Translations under genes and position numbers: made by a program
Shown: positions 25,137 to 33,405 of the stretch, in pieces
Numbering within the stretch: the stretch's first letter is position 1
Layout: each line of letters opens with the position of its first letter
The notes under the pieces: generated by a model
Database searches by the model: none
Told to the model about the DNA's origin: nothing
The model's input: the letters and a program-made list of their open reading frames with translations, nothing else
NCBI GenBank assembly: GCA_023251115.1
Contig: JAHEZK010000013.1
Span: 1 to 33,803 of the forward strand
Length of the DNA stretch: 33,803 nt
Reading direction: 5' to 3'
Source of the DNA: Nitrosomicrobium frigidum (SeqCode)
GTDB lineage: Archaea > Thermoproteota > Nitrososphaeria > Nitrososphaerales > Nitrososphaeraceae

Positions 25137-26087
25137 TTAGGAAATCTTCAACATACGCTCGATAGCAACCCTAGCCTTGTCCGCAATATGGTTTGGCACC
25201 TTTACTTCGTATTGCTTGTGTACTAGTGAGTCGACTACTTTTTCTATTGTTATCTTTTTCATATACTTACACACAGCGTTTTCCTTTACTGGGATGAACA
25301 TCTTGTCCGGATTTTCTTTTTTCATTCGATACATTATACCTGTTTCTGTCGCAACAACAAATTGGCTACTATCTGATTTTTTAGCATGCTGCATCATTCC
25401 TTCAGTAGACAGTATGTGGGCCTTCTTGGATATATCACCGGACGCTAAATTGTATAGAGTTGAAGAGGTGCAACCACATTCAGGATGAACCATGAATTCA
25501 GCACTGCTGTATTTTTGGAAAATATTATTAATGTCAGCGGCAGTGATACCTGCATGAACGTGGCATTCTCCTGGCCACACGTACAGATTTTTTCTTCCAG
25601 TGACCTGTCCTACATATGAGCCCAAAAACATGTCTGGCAAGAACAATATGTCGGTATCATAAGGTATACTGTTTACAACCTTGACTGCATTGGCTGAAGT
25701 GCAACAATAATCAGAAAGAGCTTTGACCTCTGCGCTTGTATTGACGTAACTGACGACGACAGCTTGTGGATGTTCTTCTTTCCATTTCTTTAATTCAGAT
25801 GAATTAATAGTTGACGCAAGGGAACATCCTGCATCTAGATCTGGAATCAGGACGGTCTTGTCAGGGCACAGAATTGAGGCAGTTTCTGCCATAAAATGTA
25901 CGCCACAAAAAACAATGATGTCGGCATCCGTTTTTGCAGCTTCCCGTGATAATGCCAACGAATCGCCAATAAAATCAGCGATATCCTGAACTTCGGGGAC
26001 TTGGTAATTGTGTGCCAAAATTATGGCGTTTTGTTCTTTCTTGAGCAAGTTTATCTGGTCAAAATGTATCGATTGGACTAATGTCAT
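25137..26087 (-). CDS. nadA: Quinolinate synthase
   Basis: 316 aa from ATG 26087. It condenses iminoaspartate with dihydroxyacetone phosphate to quinolinate. LAHNYQVPEVQDIADFIGDS, CGVHFMAETASIL, VVSYVNTSAEVKALSDYCCTSAN, PDMFLGSYVG and HPECGCTSS are family motifs. The [4Fe-4S] ligands are likely Cys88 (AGCSLA), Cys175 (GECHVH) and Cys273 (VCKYMK). It converges with nadC and diverges from rps30e. It probably needs a cluster carrier such as the Mrp ATPase encoded nearby. Confidence 0.97.
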   Translation of the reverse strand: MTLVQSIHFDQINLLKKEQNAIILAHNYQVPEVQDIADFIGDSLALSREAAKTDADIIVFCGVHFMAETASILCPDKTVLIPDLDAGCSLASTINSSELKKWKEEHPQAVVVSYVNTSAEVKALSDYCCTSANAVKVVNSIPYDTDILFLPDMFLGSYVGQVTGRKNLYVWPGECHVHAGITAADINNIFQKYSSAEFMVHPECGCTSSTLYNLASGDISKKAHILSTEGMMQHAKKSDSSQFVVATETGIMYRMKKENPDKMFIPVKENAVCKYMKKITIEKVVDSLVHKQYEVKVPNHIADKARVAIERMLKIS

Positions 26088-26224
26088 CTGATGCGGTTGT
26101 TTTACATAATTCTAGATTTAAAGTAGTATAATTTAGGATAACATTGCCTATTTCACATATTGTGAGGGCAATACTTGCCACTTTGATTTTAACCTGAGAA
26201 TATATGAAAAGTGCGCAGTAATAG

Positions 26225-26236
26225 ATATATTATATT
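26225..26236 (+). promoter_or_regulatory. TATA box for rps30e
   Basis: ATATATTATATT, about 21-32 bases upstream of ATG 26257. Confidence 0.5.
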
Positions 26237-26256
26237 GTAAAGCAAACAACTGTCAA

Positions 26257-26439
26257 ATGCCAACTCATGGATCGTTAACAAAGGCAGGAAAAGTTAGAGG
26301 TCAAACTCCTAAAATAGAGGGAAAAAAGAGAATCAGTCCAATATCAAAATTAAGAAACAAGATCAACTTTGTAAAGAGATTTGAAAAAAGACGTCAGCCC
26401 GGACAAAGAAAACCAGAACGTTACGGCAGAAGACGTTGA
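26257..26439 (+). CDS. rps30e: Ribosomal protein S30e
   Basis: 60 aa, very basic. It starts MPTHGSLTKAGKVRGQTPKI and ends KRRQPGQRKPERYGRRR, matching archaeal S30e, a small-subunit protein without a bacterial counterpart. It stands alone with its own promoter between nadA and nadX. Confidence 0.95.
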   Translation: MPTHGSLTKAGKVRGQTPKIEGKKRISPISKLRNKINFVKRFEKRRQPGQRKPERYGRRR

Positions 26440-26533
26440 TCTGAATTTCTAAATCATTCTTATTTATTTTGATCCATAGGCAGTATAACAAGGATGTAAA
26501 ACCAAATATTAAGAAAGTGCAAACTAGAATAAT

Positions 26534-27367
26534 ATGGAAAAAAGAGTTGGAATAATCGGTTATGGGAGTATTGGTAAAGAAATCATTGCGGCAACAAGAA
26601 GGTATGAGATTCCAAATGCTAGAGTTGTAGCGTTATTTGATAAGGAATCTACAGTTTTTAACTCAGTAGACCATGATACCGGCGAATTGCATCTATTCTC
26701 AGATTTTGATGAATTCTATAACTCAAAGATCTATTCCAACATAGATATCATAATAGAATGTGCTTCAAAAGGAGCGGTCAAAGAATATGGCAAGAAAATT
26801 ATCGAATCAAAAAAAGATCTGATAGTCTTGAGTGTAGGTGCCTTCTCTGATGAGGATTATTTGAGAGAGATGCAGAATTTATCGAATTTGAATAACACCA
26901 GAATATTGATACCAACCGGTGCCATAGCTGGTCTGGATTCCATAAGGAGTGTAAAAAAATATCTGAATACCTTAACCATTGTAACGACAAAGAATCCCAA
27001 GTCACTTGTAGGAGCACCATATTTCAAGAGCTCAAAAATAAGGATTGATGAGATTTCAAAGGAAACAGTCCTTTTCGAGGGTAATGCTATTGATGCTATA
27101 GAACTTTTTCCTGCGAATGTAAATGTGGCAGTATCAATAGCATTGGCGGGAATTGGTCTGGTAAAGACACAAGTGAAGATTGTTGCAGATCCAACGCTTT
27201 CAGTAAATAAACACGAAATTGTAGGCGAAGGCACATTCGGAAAAATACATATCGTCGTCCAAAATATACCCAGTCCTTCCAATCCCAGGACAAGTTATTT
27301 GGCATCACTGTCAGCAATTGAATGTCTAAGAGGTTTGTGTAATGAGAATTTCAGAATAGGGACTTGA
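26534..27367 (+). CDS. nadX: L-aspartate dehydrogenase
   Basis: 277 aa from ATG 26534. It oxidises aspartate to iminoaspartate with NAD(P)+, the first step of NAD synthesis and an alternative to NadB. The Rossmann motif is VGIIGYGSIGKEI (4-16). IECASKGAVKEYG, VLSVGAFSDEDYL, RILIPTGAIAGLDSI and VTTKNPKSLVGAPYF are family signatures, and ELFPANVNVAVSIALAGIG is the substrate-binding and dimer region. With nadA and nadC in the same 3.2 kb it supplies the whole route to nicotinate mononucleotide. Confidence 0.95.
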   Translation: MEKRVGIIGYGSIGKEIIAATRRYEIPNARVVALFDKESTVFNSVDHDTGELHLFSDFDEFYNSKIYSNIDIIIECASKGAVKEYGKKIIESKKDLIVLSVGAFSDEDYLREMQNLSNLNNTRILIPTGAIAGLDSIRSVKKYLNTLTIVTTKNPKSLVGAPYFKSSKIRIDEISKETVLFEGNAIDAIELFPANVNVAVSIALAGIGLVKTQVKIVADPTLSVNKHEIVGEGTFGKIHIVVQNIPSPSNPRTSYLASLSAIECLRGLCNENFRIGT

Positions 27368-27386
27368 ATTAGATAAATATTGACAG

Positions 27387-27394
27387 TTTATATG
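27387..27394 (+). promoter_or_regulatory. TATA box for the TRAM gene
   Basis: TTTATATG, 28-35 bases upstream of ATG 27422. It lies downstream of the first possible start of the frame (27380), so that start can be excluded. Confidence 0.5.
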
Positions 27395-27421
27395 TGGAAT
27401 ATTTATTTGACAAGATTAACT

Positions 27422-27724
27422 ATGAGTTATAACGGATTTAAGACAAACGATATGTTTGGTCCAAAACCAGTGGAAGTAGGAAAGGAATACGATGTTCAGA
27501 TCACGGAATTAAGCAGAAAAGGAGACGGAATAGCAAGGGTTGAACGATTTGTATGTTTCATAAAGAATGGAAAGGTCGGCCAAAATGTAAAAGTAAAGAT
27601 AACACAAGTTGGAAATAGATTTGCAACTGGAGAGATTGTAAGTGACTCTGCTGAAAGTAATCAGGGTCAGACTGAAAATGCACCGGCAAGTGCAGATGAA
27701 AGCACAAAAACCGATACAGAATAG
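27422..27724 (+). CDS. TRAM-domain RNA-binding protein
   Basis: 100 aa from ATG 27422. The TRAM domain covers about residues 20-75: VGKEYDVQITELSRKGDGIARVERFVCF, followed by GKVGQNVKVKITQVGNRFATGEIV. It is a small beta-barrel that binds RNA. Single TRAM proteins are abundant in archaea and have been proposed to act as cold-shock-like RNA chaperones. The tail is acidic and Ser/Thr/Glu-rich (ESNQGQTENAPASADEST), probably disordered. It has its own promoter inside the nadX 3' spacer. Confidence 0.92.
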   Translation: MSYNGFKTNDMFGPKPVEVGKEYDVQITELSRKGDGIARVERFVCFIKNGKVGQNVKVKITQVGNRFATGEIVSDSAESNQGQTENAPASADESTKTDTE

Positions 27725-27848
27725 CCAACCATATCGCAATTACATTCGAAACTTCTAATTATTTTATATCTTTACAACTTTTAATTTTTAGAATTATATT
27801 CATTAATTAATATATTGTTAAATGTAAATTCTAAAATAGTAAATTGAT

Positions 27849-28229
27849 TTGAACAATAACATCATTGCCATAATTGCAATTTCGTTTATTGTCGTTGGTT
27901 CGTTATGGGGAATTGGGAACATAATTTCTCAAAATAATATACAATTGTCAAAGGGTGAAGGTGTCCTATTGTTTATGAAAGATAATAAATTTAATGTTAC
28001 TAATCCGGATATTAATGTTAAAGTAAATCAACCATTAAAAATTAGTATCGCAAATCAAGATTTTAGAAAACATGATTTTATAGTTGACGAGCTGAATGTA
28101 AATACCGGATTTATTTCAAGTGGACAAGATTTTAGCACTGTAATCGCATCAGATAAAGAAGGGGTCCTCAGATATTATTGTTCGATTCATCCGGGAATCA
28201 TGGAAGGAAAAATTATAGTCAAGAATTAA
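27849..28229 (+). CDS. Membrane-anchored cupredoxin (plastocyanin-like)
   Basis: 126 aa from TTG 27849. One N-terminal hydrophobic segment (IIAIIAISFIVVGSLWGIG, 5-23) anchors it outside the cytoplasmic membrane. The rest is a beta-sandwich with a type 1 copper site: His75 (RKHDFIV), Cys111, His114 and Met118 (YYCSIHPGIMEG, pattern CxxHxxxM). It is a single-electron carrier. Thaumarchaea replace most cytochromes c with such blue copper proteins, so a role in the ammonia-oxidation electron chain is likely but not proven. It is a single gene. Confidence 0.92.
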   Translation: MNNNIIAIIAISFIVVGSLWGIGNIISQNNIQLSKGEGVLLFMKDNKFNVTNPDINVKVNQPLKISIANQDFRKHDFIVDELNVNTGFISSGQDFSTVIASDKEGVLRYYCSIHPGIMEGKIIVKN

Positions 28230-28295
28230 ACAAAAAAGCTATCAGTACAGTCAAAGTCAAATATCGGTATTACCAAAAGGTCCCTTGTAGTAATG

Positions 28296-28457
28296 TCAGC
28301 TCTTAAACGAATCAGTTAGTTTTTTGTGATATATGCTCTTACAGCCATCTTTGCGCAGGATATCCTCTGACATCACGCGTAGGTGTTTCATTTTTTTCGT
28401 ATCATATATTGTGCCCAAGAATTTGTAGCAGATTGAACACACAGATTCTGTCTCCAT
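28296..28457 (-). CDS. 53-aa putative zinc-ribbon mini-protein
   Basis: ATG 28457 to TGA, 53 aa. It begins METESVCSICYKFLGTIYDT, where CSIC (Cys7, Cys10) is a zinc knuckle. Cys39 and His44 (GCKSIYH) could complete a C3H-type site. The middle is basic and helical (KKMKHLRVMSEDILRKDG). The composition is protein-like and the frame ends shortly after a basic stretch. A clear TATA box is not visible. It is probably nucleic-acid or protein binding if real; short archaeal zinc-ribbon proteins of this type are common. Confidence 0.45.
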   Translation of the reverse strand: METESVCSICYKFLGTIYDTKKMKHLRVMSEDILRKDGCKSIYHKKLTDSFKS

Positions 28458-28576
28458 ATACTCTAATCTCTAATACCTGAACATAATCAATCTTTTATCT
28501 TCATGGATGTCTAGACATAGAAATAGAATTATGCGTACTTTTTAATTCAACTCTAAATCAGAAAATAAACCAACAC

Positions 28577-28584
28577 TTAAAATT
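28577..28584 (+). promoter_or_regulatory. TATA box for rpl39e-rpl31e
   Basis: TTAAAATT, 25-32 bases upstream of ATG 28609. Confidence 0.45.
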
Positions 28585-28608
28585 AGGCAAAAAACTCAAT
28601 CTAGAAAA

Positions 28609-28767
28609 ATGGCTGCACGAAAGAATACATCGAGGAAAAAGAGATTAATAAGGAGAGTTAAACAAAACAGACCAGTGCCAGCCTGGGTAATAATTCGAAC
28701 CCATCGTCACGTTAGAACCAATCCAAAGCGAAGAGTTTGGCGAAGATCGGATGTAAATGTAGGTTAG
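28609..28767 (+). CDS. rpl39e: Ribosomal protein L39e
   Basis: 52 aa from ATG 28609, very basic. It starts MAARKNTSRKKRLIRRVKQN and contains RPVPAWVIIRT and RTNPKRRVWRRS, the standard L39e sequence that lines the peptide exit tunnel. It is followed after 12 bases by rpl31e, the usual archaeal order. The eIF6 gene that often follows in other archaea is absent here. Confidence 0.96.
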   Translation: MAARKNTSRKKRLIRRVKQNRPVPAWVIIRTHRHVRTNPKRRVWRRSDVNVG

Positions 28768-28779
28768 GAGTGAAACAAA

Positions 28780-29217
28780 ATGTCTGAAGAAAATACAGCC
28801 AGAATATACACGGTGAACTTAGCCAAGGCGTGGGATACTCCAAAGTACAGAAGAACTGATAGAGTGATTAACATCATAAAGGAATTTACTCAACGCCATA
28901 TGCAGACTGACAAAGTCAAGATTGATCAAGATTTGAATAGACATATCTGGTCAAGAGGAAAAAAGAACCCACCAAGGAAGATAAGATTAAGAATGGTAAA
29001 AGAAGACGACGATACAGTAGTGGTCAGCTCATACATTGAAGAAAAAAGAACCGAGACAGAATCCGAAGAGACAATCTCAGAAGAACTGGTTGAAAAGCAA
29101 GTAGAAGAACAAAAAGAAGACAAAGTAGAACTCGAAGAAGAAGAACTGGTTGAAAAGCAAGTAGAAGAACAAAAAGAAGACAAAGTTCAGGCAAACCAGA
29201 AAGGAAAAAGTAAATAG
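28780..29217 (+). CDS. rpl31e: Ribosomal protein L31e with repeated acidic C-terminal extension
   Basis: 145 aa, about 55 longer than typical L31e. Residues 1-88 are the normal fold (ARIYTVNLAKAWDTPKYRRTDRVINIIKEF, DLNRHIWSRGKKNPPRKIRLRMVKED, VVVSSYIEE). Residues about 90-145 are a highly charged Glu/Lys tail, probably helical and exposed near the tunnel exit. It contains ELVEKQVEEQKEDKV twice, with a 20-residue period. The DNA is identical over 48 bases (29079-29126 and 29139-29186), so this is a recent in-frame tandem duplication of 60 bp. Confidence 0.95.
   Translation: MSEENTARIYTVNLAKAWDTPKYRRTDRVINIIKEFTQRHMQTDKVKIDQDLNRHIWSRGKKNPPRKIRLRMVKEDDDTVVVSSYIEEKRTETESEETISEELVEKQVEEQKEDKVELEEEELVEKQVEEQKEDKVQANQKGKSK
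29079..29186 (+). repeat. 60-bp-period direct repeat within rpl31e
   Basis: The 48 bases at 29079-29126 recur exactly at 29139-29186, 60 bases apart. The repeat keeps the frame. Such perfect copies can change number by slippage, so tail length may vary between strains. Confidence 0.9.
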
Positions 29218-29313
29218 AAATAAAGTTAGTTATTTAGAATATCTTTTTTATCTATTGAACTAATTTCTGAAAAATATACAAGATTGAAATTCACAAAATA
29301 AATGAATTTCTGA

Positions 29314-30282
29314 CTAGTCGATTAACGGTAATGGTAGGTCAATATTTGGATGTGATTCTGGTATATCCCAATCTAGAACGTTTTCGTCAGGTATTTGATT
29401 GAGAGGATCGTAGGAATCAAATTTTGTTCTTCCTTTTATCGTCGCAATGAGATGCATATTATTTCTAGAAGAATCAGTAACTACGAATGAGACATCATTT
29501 GTATCTCCATCCATTGAATTTTGAAAACTACTCAAAATCTCGTTTAGCCTTCCAATTGGTTCATTTCTTCCGCCATTTACATATAGAATAGATTTTGTTA
29601 TCGATGATGTTCCCAATGATGAATAAAGTTGCGCAATAAGATCTTTGATGCCATCTTCAATATTGTTCTCTTTCAATGTTCCGGAAACTAGATTCGTTCC
29701 TAAATTCATCTCTATCTCAGGAATTAAATTGATTGTGTTGAGGACTATTTCATCGGATACTTTGGAGCATTCTTCTACTGTCAGTTGAGGATTTATTTCT
29801 ATATATGCGTCATTGTCAACAACAAAGTTGATGTCAGAATTTAGCGAAATTCTTTTTAATGATATGCTTGCGTGAAACAATTTGTCCTTCTCATGTCCAA
29901 ACGGCATGGTGACAAGTGAAATTACTCTTTTGCCAAGTATAGATTTTGCAATATGCGAAACTACCGGTGCAATGGCAATACCTGATTTATCGGACAAACT
30001 AGCTACCAAAATGATGGTCTTGTAACCTGATAATTTTGAGCAAATCTCTTCTTTATGAGACTCTACAAATGACCGGATTTTGTAGCTTGAAGGATTTATC
30101 CAAGTGTCGCAATCAATATGAACTGAATTGAAGTCATTTAGCTCTTCTTGATTGTTACTAATTAGTACAAAATCATGTTCCCCATTGCTTAATTTTGATA
30201 CGACATTCCTACCGATTTTACCTATTCCGACTAATAACGAAGGCTTTCGTAATTCAATACAATCATCTGACACGCCAATCAA
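29314..30282 (-). CDS. FtsZ/tubulin-superfamily protein with degenerate GTP-binding motif
   Basis: 322 aa from TTG 30282. The order of segments follows FtsZ: LLVGIGKIGRNVVSKL (17-31) for the GGxGxN loop, IILVASLSDKSGIAIAPVVSHIAK (90-113) in place of GGGTGTGAAPVVAEIAK, VISLVTMPFGHEKDKLFHASISLKRI (120-145) for the T4-region strand and helix, and FVVDNDAYIE. The tubulin signature GGGTGSG is lost (ASLSDKSG), and I find no NxDxxD catalytic loop, so GTP binding or hydrolysis is doubtful. Thaumarchaea divide mainly with Cdv/ESCRT proteins but keep an FtsZ-like gene; its role is unknown. Single gene. Confidence 0.75.
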   Translation of the reverse strand: MIGVSDDCIELRKPSLLVGIGKIGRNVVSKLSNGEHDFVLISNNQEELNDFNSVHIDCDTWINPSSYKIRSFVESHKEEICSKLSGYKTIILVASLSDKSGIAIAPVVSHIAKSILGKRVISLVTMPFGHEKDKLFHASISLKRISLNSDINFVVDNDAYIEINPQLTVEECSKVSDEIVLNTINLIPEIEMNLGTNLVSGTLKENNIEDGIKDLIAQLYSSLGTSSITKSILYVNGGRNEPIGRLNEILSSFQNSMDGDTNDVSFVVTDSSRNNMHLIATIKGRTKFDSYDPLNQIPDENVLDWDIPESHPNIDLPLPLID

Positions 30283-30366
30283 CCCCTAATCAGAACATTG
30301 ACTATTGGAATAAAAATTTAGTTGATTAAATCTAGTATCTTATTTGGTACAAAAATGTTGATAAGA

Positions 30367-31755
30367 TTATGGGAATTGGGAAATTAATTCCCCTATTAAG
30401 GAATAATTTGAAATTTCTATCACTTTTATTGATAGATACTGCCCTAACAATTGCTTCGGATCAAATTTTTTTGATCCTGGAATTTCTATTATTACTGGCC
30501 TATATGCAGAATTTCTGCCCTGTATTTTCCTCTCATCTAACAGTTCATCTATCAAAATCTGGCCCTTCCAACCGTACCAAATTCGATTTCGTCTCATTGT
30601 GGTTTTCCTGATTATTGTATGAAGTCTTGTACTTCTTTCTTTAACAATCTTTGTACTCAGTCTTGGATATTTTGCCGCAAGCGTTCCAGGACGAGGACTA
30701 TATCTTGAAGAATTGATGACATCCGGCTGACTTTCTTCGATAAGGCTTAAGGTCTCTTCAAAATCTCTCTCAGATTCGGATGGGAATCCTGTAATAATAT
30801 CCGTAGCAATTGTTATCTCTGGTATTTTTTTCCGAAGTTCTTTTACCACATCGAGAAATATTTTAGCAGTATGCCCCCTTTTCATCTTGCGCAGAATTCT
30901 TTCGCTACCGCTTTGCACAGGCATATGTAAAAACTTGAAGACCCTGTCATTATTGCGATAAAGTGAAATCAATCTGTCTAGAAATCTCGGAACATACATT
31001 GGATTCATCATACCAACGCGGATTTTATAATCGCCCTCAATGTTAGAACAGTTTTCCAATAGGTCAACTAGATCAGTTTTCAAATCCAACCCGTAGCACC
31101 CATTATCGGTAGAAGTTAACCAAATTTCCTTACAATTTGATGCTACGTCATCTTTAACCTGTCGTAGTATGTCACCTATTCTATAACTTGTTAGAGTACC
31201 CTTTGCCAGTTTCGTTTGACAAAAGCTACATTCACTAAGACATCCGCTGGAAATTTGAATAATGCTGACTACTGGATTTAGTCTCATTTTCGGTAGGTTT
31301 AACTTTGTTGACATTGAATCATCTAACGCCACAATTTTCTGGCCATTCAAAGATCCGTCTACGACTTGTACCGTTCTATTCAACGACTGTGGTCCCAAGA
31401 GAGATGAGTTGGGCGAAAATGATTCGACTAATTCTTTGCTTGTTTTTGCCAGACATCCGGCTACAACTAATGGTTTTTCCTTTGAGTATTTTTTTATCTT
31501 TGAAATCATCCTGTGTTCAGTAGCATCTTTTACAGCGCATGTTACTATGATGTTAAGATCCGAGTTCTTTCTACTGGCAGTCAATTCATAGCCGCTATTG
31601 TAAAGCATACCTTTGATCATCTCTGCATCCGCTACATTAGCCGAACATCCAAATGCTTCTACCCAGACTTTTCTTTTATCGTGGGATTTAGAATCTTGAA
31701 AGTCAAGTGTAGTTTTATTGCTTGAAAAAGTTGAGAAAGGATTATCTTTATTCAA
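30367..31755 (-). CDS. tRNA-t6A37 methylthiotransferase (MtaB/CDKAL1 type)
   Basis: 462 aa from TTG 31755. It adds a methylthio group to t6A at position 37 of ANN-decoding tRNAs. The N-terminal UPF0004 domain holds cluster ligands Cys37 (AFGCSANVAD), Cys73 and Cys101 (VVAGCLAKT). The radical-SAM motif is Cys172, Cys176 and Cys179 (SSGCLSECSFC). FLHMPVQSGSERILRKMKRGH and ATDIITGFPSESERDFEET are core signatures. The C-terminus (about 395-462) is the TRAM domain that binds tRNA. It is a single gene with a possible TATA box at about 31788-31797. Confidence 0.95.
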   Translation of the reverse strand: MNKDNPFSTFSSNKTTLDFQDSKSHDKRKVWVEAFGCSANVADAEMIKGMLYNSGYELTASRKNSDLNIIVTCAVKDATEHRMISKIKKYSKEKPLVVAGCLAKTSKELVESFSPNSSLLGPQSLNRTVQVVDGSLNGQKIVALDDSMSTKLNLPKMRLNPVVSIIQISSGCLSECSFCQTKLAKGTLTSYRIGDILRQVKDDVASNCKEIWLTSTDNGCYGLDLKTDLVDLLENCSNIEGDYKIRVGMMNPMYVPRFLDRLISLYRNNDRVFKFLHMPVQSGSERILRKMKRGHTAKIFLDVVKELRKKIPEITIATDIITGFPSESERDFEETLSLIEESQPDVINSSRYSPRPGTLAAKYPRLSTKIVKERSTRLHTIIRKTTMRRNRIWYGWKGQILIDELLDERKIQGRNSAYRPVIIEIPGSKKFDPKQLLGQYLSIKVIEISNYSLIGELISQFP

Positions 31756-31894
31756 ATATCGTCAACTATAACTGAAATTGTTGGTACTATATCAATTAAT
31801 TTGTATCAGCCAATTTGTCGACACGTCACCGCATCGCAACCTTCATGATTCAACCTTCGTGATGCAGGCTTCGTGTTCAAACTACTTTAGCTTT
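31756..31894. other. Intergenic region with short imperfect repeats
   Basis: Contains near-repeats around 31838-31876 (caaccttcatgat, caaccttcgtgat, caggcttcgtg). No gene is seen. It may hold the terminator of the aminotransferase gene and the promoter of the methylthiotransferase gene. Confidence 0.3.
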
Positions 31895-33247
31895 CTAGGT
31901 TTTGATTTTCAGAAAGATATCTGATTTAATTATTTTTTCAGTGGCATTAAGCAGATTCTTTATATCCTTTACATCGTGAACAGTTGAGATCGCGCCCATT
32001 TTGCGAGGCAGGAAAAATATTCCGTGCTTGGCCATCAACGCGAAGTGGTATCGCGTAAGACCCTGAATATCAGATAATGCTACATCACTGGCGTTTGTTA
32101 TTTCGTTTACCTTATCTGTAAGAAAATGTGTGAGAAAAAGGGAACCAATACCAGTAACTTGTGTTCTCAATCCATAATCTGAAAATAATTTTCTCAAGCC
32201 ATTTCTTGCCATATCCCCTAACCTATTGATTTTATTATAAATCGACTTACGATTTTGACTGAGATAGTCTAAAGTTGCGTAACCTGCAGTCATTGTCAGC
32301 GGATTCGAAGAAAAGGTCCCACCGCCGATATAACATATCTGTTCCTTATTCGTGTTTTCTACTGGATTTGCTACTTTCATTATTTCTTTTTTGCCACACA
32401 ATACTCCTATCGGAAGCCCACCGCCAACAATTTTGCCAAGCGTAATCATGTCTGGATCCAGATGATAGAAAGACGAATAGCTTCCAAAATTAAATCTAAA
32501 CCCAGTTACAATTTCATCCAAGACAAACAGTATATCATTCCTTTTACAGTACTCTTCTAAACCTCTAAGGTAATTGATATCTGCAGGAATACAACCTCCA
32601 CCACCCAGTATCGGTTCAAGAATAACGCACGCTAGGTCATCTTTTACACTGTCTAGTAATTTGATTGATCGGTCAAGATCATTGTATGGAATTGATTCGA
32701 CAAAATCACCTTCCCTTCCCGTCATACCTACTCCTTCATCAATTTCAAATGGATAATTGACAGACTGCATCAAGTCAGTATTAAATCCATGCCACCCGCC
32801 TATTGTTTTACAAATAATCCTTTTTTTGGTTACAGCTCTAGCAATTCTAATAGCATACATTGTAGCTTCTGACCCAGTAGTACAGAATCTTAAAAGTTCG
32901 CTGGTAGGGATCGATTTCTTAATGGTTTCTCCCAAATTGACGCTGATATCATTTGCAGTACCATATAGTGTGCCCTGACGTATTTGTCGAGCAAGCTTCT
33001 TAACAACAATAGTGGGAGAATGGCCAAGGACTAATGCCCAGTGTCCCATCCAGTAGTCAACAAACTTATTCCCGTCAACGTCAAAAAGATGCTTATCTTT
33101 TGCCTTATTCACAAAAAATGGATAAGGTTTGAAAAATCGAATGTTATGACTAATGCCTCCTGGGAAGATATTTACAGAATTATCATAAGCTTTTTTTGAG
33201 TTGTGAGTTTTTTTTTCATACAGACTGTTTAGACTGTCGCGTGTCAC
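31895..33247 (-). CDS. Glutamate-1-semialdehyde 2,1-aminomutase-family PLP enzyme
   Basis: 450 aa from GTG 33247, with A/T-rich AATAAATA about 28 bases upstream. Class III aminotransferase features: FPGGISHNIRFFKP (28-41), LFDVDGNKFVDYWMGHWALVLGHS (54-77), FCTTGSEATMYAIRIAR, VLDEIVTGFR with Asp244 and Lys272 (TLGKIVGGGLPIG) as Schiff-base lysine, and GGTFSSNPLTMTAG. The pattern is that of GSA aminomutase (HemL), which makes 5-aminolevulinate for haem and corrins. The PPG.NSPVR region is divergent (GGISHNIRF) and the length is slightly greater, so it could be a HemL paralogue acting on another amino acid. The gene lies next to the rRNA gene. Confidence 0.85.
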   Translation of the reverse strand: MTRDSLNSLYEKKTHNSKKAYDNSVNIFPGGISHNIRFFKPYPFFVNKAKDKHLFDVDGNKFVDYWMGHWALVLGHSPTIVVKKLARQIRQGTLYGTANDISVNLGETIKKSIPTSELLRFCTTGSEATMYAIRIARAVTKKRIICKTIGGWHGFNTDLMQSVNYPFEIDEGVGMTGREGDFVESIPYNDLDRSIKLLDSVKDDLACVILEPILGGGGCIPADINYLRGLEEYCKRNDILFVLDEIVTGFRFNFGSYSSFYHLDPDMITLGKIVGGGLPIGVLCGKKEIMKVANPVENTNKEQICYIGGGTFSSNPLTMTAGYATLDYLSQNRKSIYNKINRLGDMARNGLRKLFSDYGLRTQVTGIGSLFLTHFLTDKVNEITNASDVALSDIQGLTRYHFALMAKHGIFFLPRKMGAISTVHDVKDIKNLLNATEKIIKSDIFLKIKT

Positions 33248-33405
33248 TACACCAATCCTTTACAAGACCTATTTATTACGATTATGAAATTTCAAAAAAA
33301 TAAAAAAAGATTGTCATACAAAAGAACAATTGACATTGAGCAAACTGAACTTTATAGTGAATTCTATCGTATTGAATGATATTGAATCCATCATCTAGTT
33401 AGTTT
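33248..33405. other. Spacer between 23S rRNA and the aminotransferase gene
   Basis: A/T-rich, with an A-run at about 33293-33307 that reads as T-rich on the minus strand and could end rRNA transcription. The GSAM-like gene's TATA (about 33268-33277, minus strand) is also here. No 5S rRNA or tRNA is visible after the 23S end. Confidence 0.4.

Larger units (their letters stand above)
28230..28608. other. Intergenic region holding one small minus-strand gene and the rpl39e promoter
   Basis: Apart from the 53-aa candidate at 28296-28457 and TTAAAATT at 28577-28584, which serves rpl39e, I see no further gene, repeat or RNA here. Confidence 0.4.

Noticed and set aside
28926-29183. Minus-strand Ser/Cys-rich frame of 85 aa
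   Set aside because: It is the complement of the Glu/Lys-rich repeat in rpl31e.
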